Shown: positions 37,234 through 46,296, counted from the first letter of the stretch. The stretch: 64,000 bases of DNA from Aeromicrobium sp. PE09-221 (GCF_002174305.1 NZ_MIJB01000018.1:80292-144291), one strand, 5' to 3'. Translations and numbers: made by a program. The notes: generated from the sequence alone by a model not told the origin.

Positions 37234-38292
37234 GTGCCCACTACCGAGCACGAGATCGCCGCTATGCGTCGCGCCCTCGAGGCTGCCCGCGACAATGTCA
37301 ACGTCCTGCCCAATCCGAGTGTCGGCTGCGTCATCCTCGACGAGGCCGGTCAGGAACTCGCCCTCGGTCGCACCGCGCGTCCCGGTGGCGCGCATGCCGA
37401 GGCCGATGCCCTCGCACAGCTCGGCGGCATCGCTCGGGGCGCCACAGCCGTCGTCACGCTAGAGCCGTGCGGGCACACCGGCCGGACGGGTCCGTGCGCC
37501 CGGGCGCTGATCGATGCCGGTGTCGCACGAGTCGTGTACGCGATCGACGACCCGCACCCCGCCGCAGGCGGGGGCGCGGCGATGCTCCGCGACGCGGGTG
37601 TGGATGTCGAGGCAGGGGTCCTCGCCGACGAGGTGCGCGAGCAGCTCGCTCCCTGGGCCTACCGTTACTGGCACGGACGGCCCTTCGTCACGTGGAAGTA
37701 CGGGGCGACCCTCGACGGTCTGAGCGCCGCTCCGGACGGCTCCAGCAAGTGGATCACGAGCGCCGAGGCACGTCGCGATGTCCAGCGCTTCCGCGCCGAG
37801 TGCGATGCGATCATGGCCGGGACCGGTGCTGTGCTCGCAGACGACCCCCGGCTCTCGGTCCGCGACGAGAATGATCTGCCGTTGCCCTACGAGCGGCAGC
37901 CGATGCGGATCATCGTCGGCGAGACCACGATCCCCAACTACTACCGGGTCTTCGATCGGATCGCGCCGACACTGCTGATCCAGTCTCGCGAGCCGCGCGA
38001 TGTGCTCACCAAGCTGATGGAGAACGACATCCACCATGTCTGGCTCGAGGGCGGTCCACGCTTGGCCGGGGCCTTTTGGAATGAGGGCCTCATCGACCGT
38101 GTCATCGGCTATATCGCGCCGGCGATGCTCGGCTCGGGACGCGCCGCGCTGGAAAGCGAGGCCACCACGCTGGCGGATCTGCGACCGATCGAGGTCGACG
38201 ATCTGCGCACGATCGGGCCGGATATCCGCATCATCGGCAAGCCGGGACCGCCTGCCCGTGAGGCGATGGGCAAGGGAGAGGGGTACGAGTGA
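37234..38292 (+). CDS. ribD: Bifunctional riboflavin deaminase/reductase RibD
   Basis: Deaminates and then reduces the pyrimidine intermediate of riboflavin synthesis. 352 residues. The N-terminal zinc deaminase has HAEADAL and PCGHTGRTGPCARALI; the C-terminal reductase has TWKYGATLDGLSAAPDGSSKWITS and VWLEGGPRLAGAFW. GTG 37234 follows GGAAGGGGA; the open frame to 37171 runs into the riboswitch hairpin. The stop overlaps ribE (TGATG). Confidence 0.95.
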   Translation: MPTTEHEIAAMRRALEAARDNVNVLPNPSVGCVILDEAGQELALGRTARPGGAHAEADALAQLGGIARGATAVVTLEPCGHTGRTGPCARALIDAGVARVVYAIDDPHPAAGGGAAMLRDAGVDVEAGVLADEVREQLAPWAYRYWHGRPFVTWKYGATLDGLSAAPDGSSKWITSAEARRDVQRFRAECDAIMAGTGAVLADDPRLSVRDENDLPLPYERQPMRIIVGETTIPNYYRVFDRIAPTLLIQSREPRDVLTKLMENDIHHVWLEGGPRLAGAFWNEGLIDRVIGYIAPAMLGSGRAALESEATTLADLRPIEVDDLRTIGPDIRIIGKPGPPAREAMGKGEGYE

Positions 38293-38903
38293 TGTTCACC
38301 GGACTGATCGAGGAGGTCGGCAAGGTCGTGCAAGTTCGCGACCAAGGCGATGCCGTCCGGCTCACCGTCCGCGGGCCCGTGGTCACCGACGGGGCCCGTC
38401 ACGGCGACTCCATCGCGGTGAACGGCGTCTGCCTGACGGTGACTGACCCCACGGCGGACACTTTCACCGCCGATGTGATGCGCGAGTCCCTGGAACGGTC
38501 GTCGCTGGGTGATCTGACCGCGGGCTCCCGGGTGAATCTGGAACGTGCCATGTTGCCGACGACACGCTTCGGCGGCCATGTCGTGCAGGGACACGTCGAC
38601 GGGACGGCACGACTGATCGATCGGACGACCAGCGAGCACTGGGAGGTGCTGCGCTTCGCCCTGCCCGAGTCACTCTCGCGCTATCTGGTGGAGAAGGGCT
38701 CCATCACGGTGGACGGCACGTCCCTGACGGTGGTGGAGGTCGCCGACGACCCCGAGCCCTGGTTCTCGGTCTCGCTGATCCCGACCACCCTCGCCGACAC
38801 GACGCTGGGGGCATTGGCGCCCGGCGCTCGTGTGAATCTCGAAGTCGACGTGCTGGCCAAGTATGTCGAGCGACTGCTCGCGAAAGGAGCCGTCCATGGC
38901 TGA
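38292..38903 (+). CDS. ribE: Riboflavin synthase alpha chain
   Basis: Dismutates two lumazines to riboflavin. 203 residues made of two homologous barrels: [12 protein letters not shown]...[11 protein letters not shown] and [13 protein letters not shown]...[13 protein letters not shown]. The start [10 protein letters not shown] at ATG 38292 is invariant in the family. Also called ribC or ribE in different genera. It overlaps ribD by TGATG and ribBA by 8 nt. Confidence 0.96.
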   Translation: MFTGLIEEVGKVVQVRDQGDAVRLTVRGPVVTDGARHGDSIAVNGVCLTVTDPTADTFTADVMRESLERSSLGDLTAGSRVNLERAMLPTTRFGGHVVQGHVDGTARLIDRTTSEHWEVLRFALPESLSRYLVEKGSITVDGTSLTVVEVADDPEPWFSVSLIPTTLADTTLGALAPGARVNLEVDVLAKYVERLLAKGAVHG

Positions 38904-40158
38904 ATCCACCCGTATCCGCCTCGACTCGATCGAGCGGGCCGTCGCCGATATCGCTGCCGGCAGGGCGATCGTCGTCGTCGACGATGAGAACCGTGAGAAC
39001 GAGGGCGACCTGATCTTCGCCGCCTCGAAGGCGACACCGGAGCTGATGGCCTTCCTCGTGCGGTACTCCAGCGGTCTGATCTGCGCTCCGGTCGTGGGCG
39101 AGATCCTCGACCGGCTGGCGATCCCGCTGATGACCCCGCACAACCGCGATCGCCTGCGGACCGCGTACACGGTCTCGATCGATGCCCGTGATGGCGTCAC
39201 CACGGGCATCTCGGCGGCCGACCGTGCTCGCACCTGCCGGGTGCTGGCCGATTCGGCGACTGAGCCCTTCGAGCTGGTGCAGCCCGGGCACATCGTGCCT
39301 CTGCGCGCCAAGCCCGGGGGAGTCCTCGAGCGGCCTGGGCACACGGAGGCCGCCGTCGACTTCGCGCGACTCGCCGGCCTCACTCAGGCCGGGGTGATCG
39401 GCGAGGTCATGAACGACGACGGCACGCTGAAGCGCCTGCCGGAGCTGCGGGCCTTCGCGGACGAGCACGGCCTCGCCCTGGTCTCGATCGAGGACCTGCA
39501 GGTATACCGCCGGCTGCACGAGTCGCAGATCGAACGACGCGCAACGACTCGGCTGCCGACGGAGTTCGGTGAGTTCACCGCCCACGGATTCCGTGACAGG
39601 ATCGACGGCTCGGAGCACATCGCCCTGGTCTACGGCGACCCCGGCCGGGCCGAGGTTCTGACTCGGTTGCACTCGGAGTGCCTGACCGGTGACGTCCTCG
39701 GCTCCCGCCGGTGTGACTGCGGCCCGCAGCTGCAGGCGTCGATGGCCGCGATCACGGCTGCCGGTGCCGGCGTCGTGGTCTATCTGCGCGGGCACGAGGG
39801 ACGCGGTATAGGCCTGCTGCACAAGCTGCAGGCCTATGAGCTGCAGGACCAGGGCCGCGACACGGTGGATGCCAATCTGGAACTCGGCTTCGGGGAGGAC
39901 GACCGCGACTACGCGGCTGGCGCGCAGATGCTCCGTGCCCTGGGGATCGACTCCGTGCGGCTGCTGACCAATAACCCCGACAAGGCCGTCCAGCTGGAAC
40001 GGTACGGTGTCAGGGTGGTGGAAAGGCTGCCGATCGCGGTGCGTCCGACCCGCGACAATCTGCGCTATCTGCAGACGAAGGCGGCCCGGATGGGGCACGA
40101 TCTGCCCGATCTGACCGCTTACGACGATGTCGACCTCGATCAAGGAGTCTCACTATGA
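38896..40158 (+). CDS. ribBA: Bifunctional DHBP synthase / GTP cyclohydrolase II
   Basis: 420 residues. The RibB half ([18 protein letters not shown], then the [18 protein letters not shown] region) makes 3,4-dihydroxybutanone-4-P from ribulose-5-P. The RibA half has the zinc cysteines in [14 protein letters not shown] and the [12 protein letters not shown] and LLTNNPDK motifs. ATG 38896 has RBS AAAGGAG. The stop 40156-40158 sits in the ATGA at the left end of a junction repeat. Confidence 0.96.
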   Translation: MAESTRIRLDSIERAVADIAAGRAIVVVDDENRENEGDLIFAASKATPELMAFLVRYSSGLICAPVVGEILDRLAIPLMTPHNRDRLRTAYTVSIDARDGVTTGISAADRARTCRVLADSATEPFELVQPGHIVPLRAKPGGVLERPGHTEAAVDFARLAGLTQAGVIGEVMNDDGTLKRLPELRAFADEHGLALVSIEDLQVYRRLHESQIERRATTRLPTEFGEFTAHGFRDRIDGSEHIALVYGDPGRAEVLTRLHSECLTGDVLGSRRCDCGPQLQASMAAITAAGAGVVVYLRGHEGRGIGLLHKLQAYELQDQGRDTVDANLELGFGEDDRDYAAGAQMLRALGIDSVRLLTNNPDKAVQLERYGVRVVERLPIAVRPTRDNLRYLQTKAARMGHDLPDLTAYDDVDLDQGVSL

Positions 40159-40237
40159 GCGAGCGGAGCGAGCGAGCGTTGAGGTTCATCTCATGCCGTT
40201 ATCGGCCTAGTGTTCTTTTTTCTGAGGCGGTGACGGC
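40155..40237 (+). repeat. MIRU-like junction repeat (83 bp) between ribBA and ribH with a 28-aa mini-ORF
   Basis: Starts ATGAGCGAGCGGAGCGAGCG on the ribBA stop. The mini-[22 protein letters not shown]... ends at TGA 40239-40241 overlapping the ribH ATG. It has the same length and the same CRYR centre as the pyrB/pyrC copy, and both end GCGGTGACGGCATGA. Confidence 0.85.
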
Positions 40238-40711
40238 ATGAGCGGGCATGGAGCGCCCTCGCTGACCACGGATGCCTCGGGGGCCAAAGTGGCGATCGTC
40301 GCCTCCAGCTGGCACACCGCCGTCATGGACGGCCTCGTCGCGGGGGCGCAGCTGGCCCTCGCGGATGCGCATGCCAGCGATGTGACCCTGATCCGCACCG
40401 CCGGCTCCTTCGAACTGCCGCTCGTGGCCAAGGCGGCGGCGGAGGCCGAGTACGACGTGGTCATCGCCCTCGGCGTCATCATCCGGGGTGGGACGCCGCA
40501 CTTCGAGTACGTCTCCTCGGCGGCCACCGACGGCCTGTCCCGCGCATCCCTGGACACCGGCGTCCCGATCGGATTCGGACTGCTCACCTGTGACACGGAG
40601 GAGCAGGCCCTCGATCGCGCGGGTCTGGCCGACAGCCGGGAGGATAAGGGCCGCGAGGCCGCTGAGGCGGCCCTCGCGAGCTGGGCGACCCTCGGCTGGC
40701 TACGCGGCTGA
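40238..40711 (+). CDS. ribH: 6,7-Dimethyl-8-ribityllumazine synthase
   Basis: Condenses the dihydroxybutanone phosphate and pyrimidine intermediates to lumazine; forms 60-mers or pentamers. 157 residues. [17 protein letters not shown], the [14 protein letters not shown] loop, [18 protein letters not shown] (catalytic His) and GIGFGLLT-like [21 protein letters not shown] are present. ATG 40238 is the right border of the junction repeat. Last gene of the rib operon. Confidence 0.95.
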   Translation: MSGHGAPSLTTDASGAKVAIVASSWHTAVMDGLVAGAQLALADAHASDVTLIRTAGSFELPLVAKAAAEAEYDVVIALGVIIRGGTPHFEYVSSAATDGLSRASLDTGVPIGFGLLTCDTEEQALDRAGLADSREDKGREAAEAALASWATLGWLRG

Positions 40712-40733
40712 CTGGTCGGCGAGGGCATCGCGA

Positions 40734-40739
40734 TAGACT
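40734..40739 (+). promoter_or_regulatory. -10 box TAGACT of leaderless hisE
   Basis: TAGACT ends 8 nt before ATG 40748, no RBS. Confidence 0.55.
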
Positions 40740-40747
40740 CACGTGCG

Positions 40748-41011
40748 ATGAAGACGTTCGAGGGCCTGTTCGCCGAGTTGCAGCAGAAGGCCGCTACGCG
40801 CCCGGAGGGCTCCGGCACCGTCGCTGAGATCGATGCCGGTGTCCACTTCATCGGCAAGAAGCTGGTCGAGGAGGCCGCCGAGTCGTGGATGGCGGTCGAG
40901 CACGAGGGCCCCGAGCGCGCGGCCGAGGAGCTCAGCCAGTTGCTGTACCACGCGCAGGTGATGATGATCGCCGCCGGCATCTCGCTCGACGACGTCTACG
41001 CGCATCTGTGA
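40748..41011 (+). CDS. hisE: Phosphoribosyl-ATP pyrophosphohydrolase
   Basis: Second step of histidine synthesis. 87 residues, the usual size of a stand-alone actinobacterial HisE. MazG-like four-helix motifs: [34 protein letters not shown] and [21 protein letters not shown] with the metal-binding Glu residues. It pairs with hisG, as in mycobacteria; the rest of the his genes are elsewhere. Confidence 0.95.
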   Translation: MKTFEGLFAELQQKAATRPEGSGTVAEIDAGVHFIGKKLVEEAAESWMAVEHEGPERAAEELSQLLYHAQVMMIAAGISLDDVYAHL

Positions 41012-41059
41012 CGGCAGCGGGCCTCGACCACCGAATGCCCCGGGTTCCGCCGCTGCCGT
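41011..41059 (+). repeat. Hairpin between hisE and hisG
   Basis: ACGGCAGCGG (41011-41020) and CCGCTGCCGT (41050-41059) form a perfect 10-bp stem that starts on the last base of the hisE stop. The loop is 29 nt. It could protect or attenuate the hisE-hisG message. Confidence 0.55.
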
Positions 41060-41092
41060 GAACCGAGCCCGATCGGACGAAAGAGTCAGACC

Positions 41093-41938
41093 ATGTTGAA
41101 GGTCGCCGTTCCCAACAAGGGGGCCTTGTCCGAGGCCGCCTCCCTCATGCTCACCGAGGCCGGCTATCGCCAGCGTCGCAATGCCAAGGACCTCGTCACC
41201 GTCGACCACGACAATCAGGTGGAGTTCTTTTACCTGCGTCCTCGCGATATCGCCATCTACGTCGGCGAGGGGACACTCGATGTCGGCGTCACCGGCCGCG
41301 ATCTGCTGTTGGACTCGGGCGCCCAGGCCGAGGAGATCATGACCCTCGGCTTCGGGGCCTCGACCTTCCGGTTCGCGGCGCCCGCCGGAACCCTGACGGC
41401 GGAGACCGAGCTCGCGGGGCGGCGCATCGCGACGTCCTATCCCGGTATCGTCCGTCCGCACCTGGAACGGCTGGGGATCGAGTCCGATGTCGTCCGGCTC
41501 GACGGGGCGGTCGAGACCTCGATCCGGCTCGGGGTCGCCGATGCGATCGCCGATGTCGTCGAGACCGGCACCACGCTGCGTCTGGCGGGTCTGGAGGTAT
41601 TCGGTGAGCCGATCCTGACCTCGGAGGCCGTGGTCGTCACGCAGGGCAATGACACCGATCCTCACGGGCTGGAGGTGTTCCGTCGCCGGCTGGAGAGTGT
41701 GATCGTCGCGCGGACCTACGTGATGATGGACTACGACATCAGCATGGACCGGGTCGAGGACGCGGTCCGGTTGACGCCCGGTATCGAGTCGCCCACGGTC
41801 TCCCCGCTTCATCGCGAGGGGTGGGCGGCGGTGCGCTCGATGGTGCCGCGCGACACCGCCCAGCGGGTCATGGACGATCTGTTCGCGATCGGCGCCCGCG
41901 GCATCCTCGTCACCGACATCCTGGCGTGCCGGATCTGA
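41093..41938 (+). CDS. hisG: ATP phosphoribosyltransferase, long form
   Basis: First and feedback-regulated step of histidine synthesis. 281 residues. The catalytic domains include VPNKGALSEAA, the RPRDIAIYVGEGTLDVGVTGRD segment, the PRPP loop GVADAIADVVETGTTLR, and RRIATSYP. The C-terminal ACT-like domain (about residues 210-281, TPGIESPTVSPL and ILVTDILACRI) marks the HisG(L) class, which does not need HisZ. An RBS gaaagag precedes it; the PH-domain gene overlaps its stop (TGATG). Confidence 0.95.
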   Translation: MLKVAVPNKGALSEAASLMLTEAGYRQRRNAKDLVTVDHDNQVEFFYLRPRDIAIYVGEGTLDVGVTGRDLLLDSGAQAEEIMTLGFGASTFRFAAPAGTLTAETELAGRRIATSYPGIVRPHLERLGIESDVVRLDGAVETSIRLGVADAIADVVETGTTLRLAGLEVFGEPILTSEAVVVTQGNDTDPHGLEVFRRRLESVIVARTYVMMDYDISMDRVEDAVRLTPGIESPTVSPLHREGWAAVRSMVPRDTAQRVMDDLFAIGARGILVTDILACRI

Positions 41939-42351
41939 TGTCCGAGGTGCGCAGGTTCCGTCCGGTCGCGGTGGCGATCGTGATGTGGATGTCCACGGCC
42001 GTGCTCGTGGTGATGATGATCGTCGTCGGCAATGCGATCCCTGAGGACTACCGGTTCAGCGTGCCCCAGGCACTGACCTTGTGGAGCTTCATCGGCGTGA
42101 TCGCCCTATTGGCCCTGGCCGTCACGTGGAGCACCGTGCGGGCCGACGCGGAGGGACTGACTGTCGTCAACGGCTTCCGCCGACACCGCTTCGGGTGGTC
42201 GCAGATCGCCGCGATCTCGATGCGCGACGGTGCGCCCTGGCCGACCTTGGTCACCCGCGACGATCGGCGCGTCATCCTCTTCGCGATCCAGGGCAGCGAC
42301 GGCGACTCCGCCCGCGAGGCGGTCCGCTGGCTGCAGGAGCAGATCTCATGA
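41938..42351 (+). CDS. PH domain-containing membrane protein
   Basis: 137 residues. Two membrane helices (about residues 10-30 VAVAIVMWMSTAVLVVMMIVVG and 48-66 LWSFIGVIALLALAVTW) are followed by a small cytoplasmic bacterial-PH domain (VRADAEGLTVVNGFRRHRFGWSQIAAISMRDG). It directly follows hisG (TGATG), an arrangement common in actinobacteria. Its function is unknown. Its stop overlaps the next gene (ATGA). Confidence 0.8.
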   Translation: MSEVRRFRPVAVAIVMWMSTAVLVVMMIVVGNAIPEDYRFSVPQALTLWSFIGVIALLALAVTWSTVRADAEGLTVVNGFRRHRFGWSQIAAISMRDGAPWPTLVTRDDRRVILFAIQGSDGDSAREAVRWLQEQIS

Positions 42352-42839
42352 GCGGGGGTGAGGGACAGGAGCGGTCGCTGGCCGAGCCGGCCTTCCCCGG
42401 TGATGACGGGCAGATCGATCCGGCACTCGCGGGGGTGATGGGCGGCGAGCTCGTCGATGTGCTGAGCCGCTACGGGACCGCGCGGGTATTCGTGCCGGTG
42501 GTGGCCGTCCTGACCTCCGATCCGCAGACGGCGCTCACCGAGGGAGACAAGGGGGCCGACATGGCCGCGGTGCTGATGACCGGTGCCGACGGCCGCCAGG
42601 CTCTGCTGACCTTCACGAGTGTCGCGGCGATGCAGCGCTGGAATCCCCGAGCCAGGCCGGTGCCGGTTTACGGCCGGGACGCGGCGCGCTCGGCTCGTGC
42701 CGAGGGCGCCACCGCGCTCCTCGTCGATCTCGGCTCCCCGGAGTTCTGTGTCGTCGAGACCGCGGATCTGGAGCACATCGCCGACGAGGACGTCCTGGTC
42801 CGCACCGAGACCGGTACGGCGTGGGTCACACCGAGGTAG
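42348..42839 (+). CDS. SseB-family protein
   Basis: 163 residues of the SseB N-terminal-domain type found in actinobacteria between hisG and infC. Features: FVPVVAVLTSDPQTALTEGDKGADMAAVLMTGADGRQALLTFTS, then AAMQRWNPRARPVPVYGRDAARSA, a pattern of the SseB/YfhF enhancer family, and VLVRTETGTAWV at the end. No catalytic motif is visible and the role is unknown. ATGA-coupled to the PH-domain gene and convergent with the ACT-GNAT gene. Confidence 0.82.
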   Translation: MSGGEGQERSLAEPAFPGDDGQIDPALAGVMGGELVDVLSRYGTARVFVPVVAVLTSDPQTALTEGDKGADMAAVLMTGADGRQALLTFTSVAAMQRWNPRARPVPVYGRDAARSARAEGATALLVDLGSPEFCVVETADLEHIADEDVLVRTETGTAWVTPR

Positions 42840-42852
42840 CCCGCCAGAACAC

Positions 42853-43836
42853 TCATAGCGGGATGGTGATGTGGATGGTGTCGTCCACGCGCTCGACCCG
42901 CGCGACGAATCCAGCACCCCCGACGTGACGCAGCAGCATGTCGTCCGAGCCTGCGCTGATGATCGTCAGACGGCGAGCACCTCCGGCCCTCGCTCGGGTC
43001 ACCGCTTCGCGAATGAGCTGCGCGCCAAGACGGTGATTCCGCCAGTCGTCCTCGATGAGCGGCTCGAACGTCCAGACGTCCGGGTTCTCGGGTACGAGTG
43101 ACCCTTGCGCCACCAGATCGGTGCCGGCCTGGACGACGAGCGACGCTCCTACCTCCGGCGCGACGAGTCGCCGCGCCATCCGGGTCGTCATCGGCATCCG
43201 CAGCGGCACGCGATACCGCCGATACAGCGTCTCGATGCCGCATCGCTCATGGAGGGCGGCGATGAGATCGATATCGGCGAGGGTCGCCTCCCGGACGACC
43301 GGGATCGCGCCCGTCCGTGCCGAGGGCGCGATCGCCGGGACATCGATTCCGGCATTGCTCACGAGTGACACCAATGCGGTAGCGCGGTTCCTCTCTGCGA
43401 GGGTGAACGGCACGGCGCGACTGACCCGCACCACCGTTCCGTCGCGCCGGCGCAGCTCGAGCACGTCATGCCCGGCATAGTCGGCGACATCCGGCGGCGC
43501 GGTCGCCAGTAGATCGCTCAGGACGTCCTCGAGGTCGCGTTCCTCCTCGAGGATCTCGTGAACCGCGTGGAGGTAACGCGTGGGCAGGTCGGCGAGCGCG
43601 GCGTCGTCCACCCGGGTGACGGTGACCTCCCGGCCGCCCGCCTGTTCGGCCGTGGTCGCGAGGGCGACCGGTGCGATAGATTCGGGCGCGTCGATCACGA
43701 ACTCGTCGATGGCGGTTGTGCCGGAGGACATCACCTGGAAAGCGAGGATGTTGACTCCTTCGCGGCCGTAGGCGACGGTGAGCGCCGCCAAAGTCCCCGG
43801 GCGGTCGTCCACGGCTGTGCGCACTCTCCACAACAT
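42853..43836 (-). CDS. ACT-domain plus GNAT acetyltransferase fusion
   Basis: 327 residues. An N-terminal ACT-like ligand-binding domain (MLWRVRTAVDDRPGTLAALTVAYGREGVNILAFQVM) is joined through a helical linker to a C-terminal GNAT domain (VREATLADIDLIAALHERCG, then the acetyl-CoA motif DDWRNHRLGAQLIREAVTRARAGGARRLTII). Start ATG at 43836; the frame continues to 43923 without a conserved start. Amino-acid-controlled acetyltransferases of this make-up occur in actinobacteria next to the infC operon, but the substrate is unknown. Divergent from infC and convergent with the SseB gene. Confidence 0.85.
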   Translation of the reverse strand: MLWRVRTAVDDRPGTLAALTVAYGREGVNILAFQVMSSGTTAIDEFVIDAPESIAPVALATTAEQAGGREVTVTRVDDAALADLPTRYLHAVHEILEEERDLEDVLSDLLATAPPDVADYAGHDVLELRRRDGTVVRVSRAVPFTLAERNRATALVSLVSNAGIDVPAIAPSARTGAIPVVREATLADIDLIAALHERCGIETLYRRYRVPLRMPMTTRMARRLVAPEVGASLVVQAGTDLVAQGSLVPENPDVWTFEPLIEDDWRNHRLGAQLIREAVTRARAGGARRLTIISAGSDDMLLRHVGGAGFVARVERVDDTIHITIPL

Positions 43837-43932
43837 GACCCGAGCATCTCCCTCGCGTGTTACAGCCCGGGGATCCGGACATGACGTGCTGATCACCGTG
43901 GCCCACGATTTCGCAGGGAACAACCGGCCTGC

Positions 43933-43938
43933 TAGGAT
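43933..43938 (+). promoter_or_regulatory. -10 box TAGGAT of the infC operon
   Basis: TAGGAT with a long leader of roughly 165 nt to infC. Confidence 0.5.
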
Positions 43939-43944
43939 GGTTGA

Positions 43945-44111
43945 TCGAAGTGGAGGTCACCTCCCACCTGCCTGGTCCTCGGACCTTGAGGTTCTGCGCA
44001 TGGCGTACACGTGTCGTCATGCGTCTGGAGTGGAATCGCCCGCTCCGCTGGTGGCCTTCGTTTCGCGGAGGCCATTTTCATGTCCTCCCTCCACGACCCA
44101 CAGGAGGACCC
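43945..44111 (+). promoter_or_regulatory. Structured infC leader with attenuator-like hairpin and Shine-Dalgarno-masking stem
   Basis: In order: a small hairpin GGAGG-tca-CCTCC (near 43952-43964), then GGCCTTCG-tttcg-CGGAGGCC (44053-44073) followed by ATTTT, an intrinsic-terminator-like structure. Then GTCCTCC (44082-44088) is exactly complementary to GGAGGAC (44103-44109), which contains the AGGAGG Shine-Dalgarno of infC. A frame in phase with infC is open from ATG 44019. Confidence 0.65.
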
Positions 44112-44801
44112 ATCAGCAACGAGCTGCGCGTCAACGAGCGGATTCGCGTTCCCGAAGTACGCCTCGTCGGACCGAGTGGTGAGCAAGTCGGCATCGTCCG
44201 TATCGAGGATGCCCTGCGCCTGGCCGCCGAGGCCGACCTCGACCTCGTCGAGGTGGCCCCCCAGGCACGCCCGCCGGTCGCCCGTCTCATGGACTACGGC
44301 AAGTTCAAGTACGAGGCGGCGCAGAAGGCCCGCGAGTCCCGACGCAACCAGACGAACACGATCATCAAGGAGATGAAGCTCCGGCCGAAGATCGATCAGC
44401 ACGACTACGACACCAAGAAGGGTCACGTCGTGCGGTTCCTCAAGGCCGGGGACAAGGTCAAGATCACGATCATGTTCCGTGGCCGTGAGCAGCACCGTCC
44501 CGAGCTCGGCTTCCGCCTGCTGCAGAAGCTCGCCGAGGACGTGCAGGACCTCGGCTTCATCGAGTCGAACGCCCGCCAGGACGGTCGCAATATGACGATG
44601 GTGCTCGGCCCTCACAAGAAGAAGTCCGAAGCGCAGGCGCAGGTCCGGGCCGAGAAGGAACAGACCACCGCCCAGCGAGTCGCGGATGCCGAGGCGGAGG
44701 CGGAGGCCGAGAAGGCCCACCGCGAAGCCCATCAGCAGAATGCGACGCCGAAGAAGCCCCGGCGTCGCTCGGAGAACCTCGACCCAGACATGGAGGCATA
44801 A
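44112..44801 (+). CDS. infC: Translation initiation factor IF-3, ATC start codon
   Basis: Discriminates start codons and keeps 30S subunits free. 229 residues. N-domain [33 protein letters not shown], linker [18 protein letters not shown]-domain [44 protein letters not shown] charged Ala/Glu/Lys tail of about 40 residues follows the core. The best start is ATC 44112, with AGGAGG at 44102-44107; rare AUU/AUC starts in infC are the basis of IF-3 autoregulation. An in-frame ATG at 44019 would add 31 residues lacking IF-3 character. Confidence 0.94.
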   Translation: MSNELRVNERIRVPEVRLVGPSGEQVGIVRIEDALRLAAEADLDLVEVAPQARPPVARLMDYGKFKYEAAQKARESRRNQTNTIIKEMKLRPKIDQHDYDTKKGHVVRFLKAGDKVKITIMFRGREQHRPELGFRLLQKLAEDVQDLGFIESNARQDGRNMTMVLGPHKKKSEAQAQVRAEKEQTTAQRVADAEAEAEAEKAHREAHQQNATPKKPRRRSENLDPDMEA

Positions 44802-44802
44802 C

Positions 44803-44997
44803 ATGCCGAAGTTCAAGCCCCACTCGGGCATGAAGAAGCGCGTCAAGACCACGGGCAAGGGCAAGCTGCGTCGCCAGCAGGCCAACCGCTACCACCTGGC
44901 GGAGCACAAGCCCTCGTCGCGGATGCGTCGCCTCGACGGCACCACCGGCGTGTCCAAGGCCGACACTAAGCAGGTCAAGAAGCTGCTCGGGCTCTGA
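44803..44997 (+). CDS. rpmI: 50S ribosomal protein L35
   Basis: 64 residues. Canonical [22 protein letters not shown] start and [16 protein letters not shown] end. RBS GGAGG-like (tggaggcataac) in the infC tail; 1 nt between the infC stop and this ATG. Confidence 0.97.
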   Translation: MPKFKPHSGMKKRVKTTGKGKLRRQQANRYHLAEHKPSSRMRRLDGTTGVSKADTKQVKKLLGL

Positions 44998-45036
44998 GAC
45001 CCGTTCGCGACACCAGAACTTTCTAAGGAGACACCT

Positions 45037-45429
45037 ATGGCACGCGTCAAGCGTTCCGTGAACGCCCAGAAGAAGCGCCGCGAGGTCCTCGATCGCGCTT
45101 CGGGTTACCGTGGCCAGCGTTCGCGCCTGTACCGCAAGGCCAAGGAGCAGGTCACCCACTCGCTGGTCTACTCCTACAACGACCGCCGCGCCAAGAAGGG
45201 CGACTTCCGTCGCCTCTGGATCCAGCGCATCAACGCCGCCGCGCGTGCGCAGGGTCTGACCTACAACCGCTTCATCCAGGGCCTGAAGGCCGCCGAGGTC
45301 GAGGTCGACCGCAAGATCCTCGCCGATCTGGCCGTCAACGACATCGACGCATTCAACGCCCTCGTCGAGGTGGCCAAGGCCAACCTGCCCGAGGATGTCA
45401 ACGCGCCCAAGGCCGATTCCGCGGCCTGA
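45037..45429 (+). CDS. rplT: 50S ribosomal protein L20
   Basis: 130 residues. [42 protein letters not shown] is the typical basic N-terminal extension of L20, which nucleates 23S domain assembly. The C-terminal globular part [30 protein letters not shown] follows, then a short acidic tail. RBS AAGGAG. Third gene of infC-rpmI-rplT. Confidence 0.98.
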   Translation: MARVKRSVNAQKKRREVLDRASGYRGQRSRLYRKAKEQVTHSLVYSYNDRRAKKGDFRRLWIQRINAAARAQGLTYNRFIQGLKAAEVEVDRKILADLAVNDIDAFNALVEVAKANLPEDVNAPKADSAA

Positions 45430-45448
45430 GCCGGACTCGGCGACTCAC

Positions 45449-46246
45449 GTGGCGAGCCCGCCTGACGTGCTGACCGTGCGCTCCGCGCGCGTCAAGCACG
45501 CTCGGCGGCTCGCCACGAGGTCGTTCCGGGCCAAGACCGGTGAGTTCCTCGCCGAGGGCCCGCAGGCAGTGCGCGAGGCCCTGACACTCGCCGGTACCGT
45601 CATCGAGGTGTTCGCCACGTCGGATGCCTCACGCCGATACGGGAGCTGGCGCAGCGGGGGCCTGACCTGGCACGTCGTCGATGACGAGGTGCTCGCGGAG
45701 ATCGCCGACTCGGTTCAGCCGCAGGGGATCGTCGCACGGTGCCATGATCTCACCCGAACCATCGCCTCGATCGAGGCGATCGCTTGGCGTCTGGTGATCG
45801 TGTGCTTCGAGATCCGCGATCCGGGCAATCTCGGGGCGGTGATCCGGGTGGCTGATGCGGCTGGCGCCGATGCCGTCCTGGTGATCGGAGACAGTGTCGA
45901 TCCCCTCAATCCCAAGGTCGTCCGTTCGACAGCCGGCTCGCTGTTCCATCTGCCGGTCGTCGTCGAGCGAGATGCCGAGAGCGCCCTGGGGTTGATCCGG
46001 CAGCGCGATGTCCAGCTGCTGGCGGCCGACGGCGGGGGAGAGGCGCAGCTCTTCGACGAGGCCGTGGACCTCGCCCGCCCCACCGCCTGGCTCATGGGCA
46101 ATGAGGCCCATGGGCTGCCCGAGACGGTCCGCAAGCGGTGTGATCAGGTGGTGCGGGTGCCGATCTACGGACGCGCTGAGAGCCTGAACCTGGCCACGGC
46201 CGCCGCGGTCTGCGCCTATGCGTCAGCGCACGCGCTGCGGAGTTGA
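45449..46246 (+). CDS. SpoU/TrmH-family RNA 2'-O-methyltransferase
   Basis: 265 residues. An N-terminal substrate-binding domain (VRSARVKHARRLATRSFRAKTGEFLAEGPQAVREAL) precedes a SPOUT knot with motif 1 RDPGNLGAVIRVADAAGADAV, motif 2 WLMGNEAHGLP and motif 3 VPIYGRAESLNLATAAAVCAY. It is placed directly after rplT, as in mycobacteria and propionibacteria. GTG 45449 is the most likely start (20 nt after rplT); the frame overlaps rplT further upstream. The target nucleotide in rRNA or tRNA cannot be named. Confidence 0.9.
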   Translation: MASPPDVLTVRSARVKHARRLATRSFRAKTGEFLAEGPQAVREALTLAGTVIEVFATSDASRRYGSWRSGGLTWHVVDDEVLAEIADSVQPQGIVARCHDLTRTIASIEAIAWRLVIVCFEIRDPGNLGAVIRVADAAGADAVLVIGDSVDPLNPKVVRSTAGSLFHLPVVVERDAESALGLIRQRDVQLLAADGGGEAQLFDEAVDLARPTAWLMGNEAHGLPETVRKRCDQVVRVPIYGRAESLNLATAAAVCAYASAHALRS

Positions 46247-46290
46247 TCCCCGATAGCCCTCCCGAGCGGTACGGTATCGTCCGCTCGGAC

Positions 46291-46296
46291 TATCCT
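46291..46296 (+). promoter_or_regulatory. -10 box TATCCT of a leaderless gene
   Basis: TATCCT ends 7 nt before GTG 46304. Confidence 0.5.
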
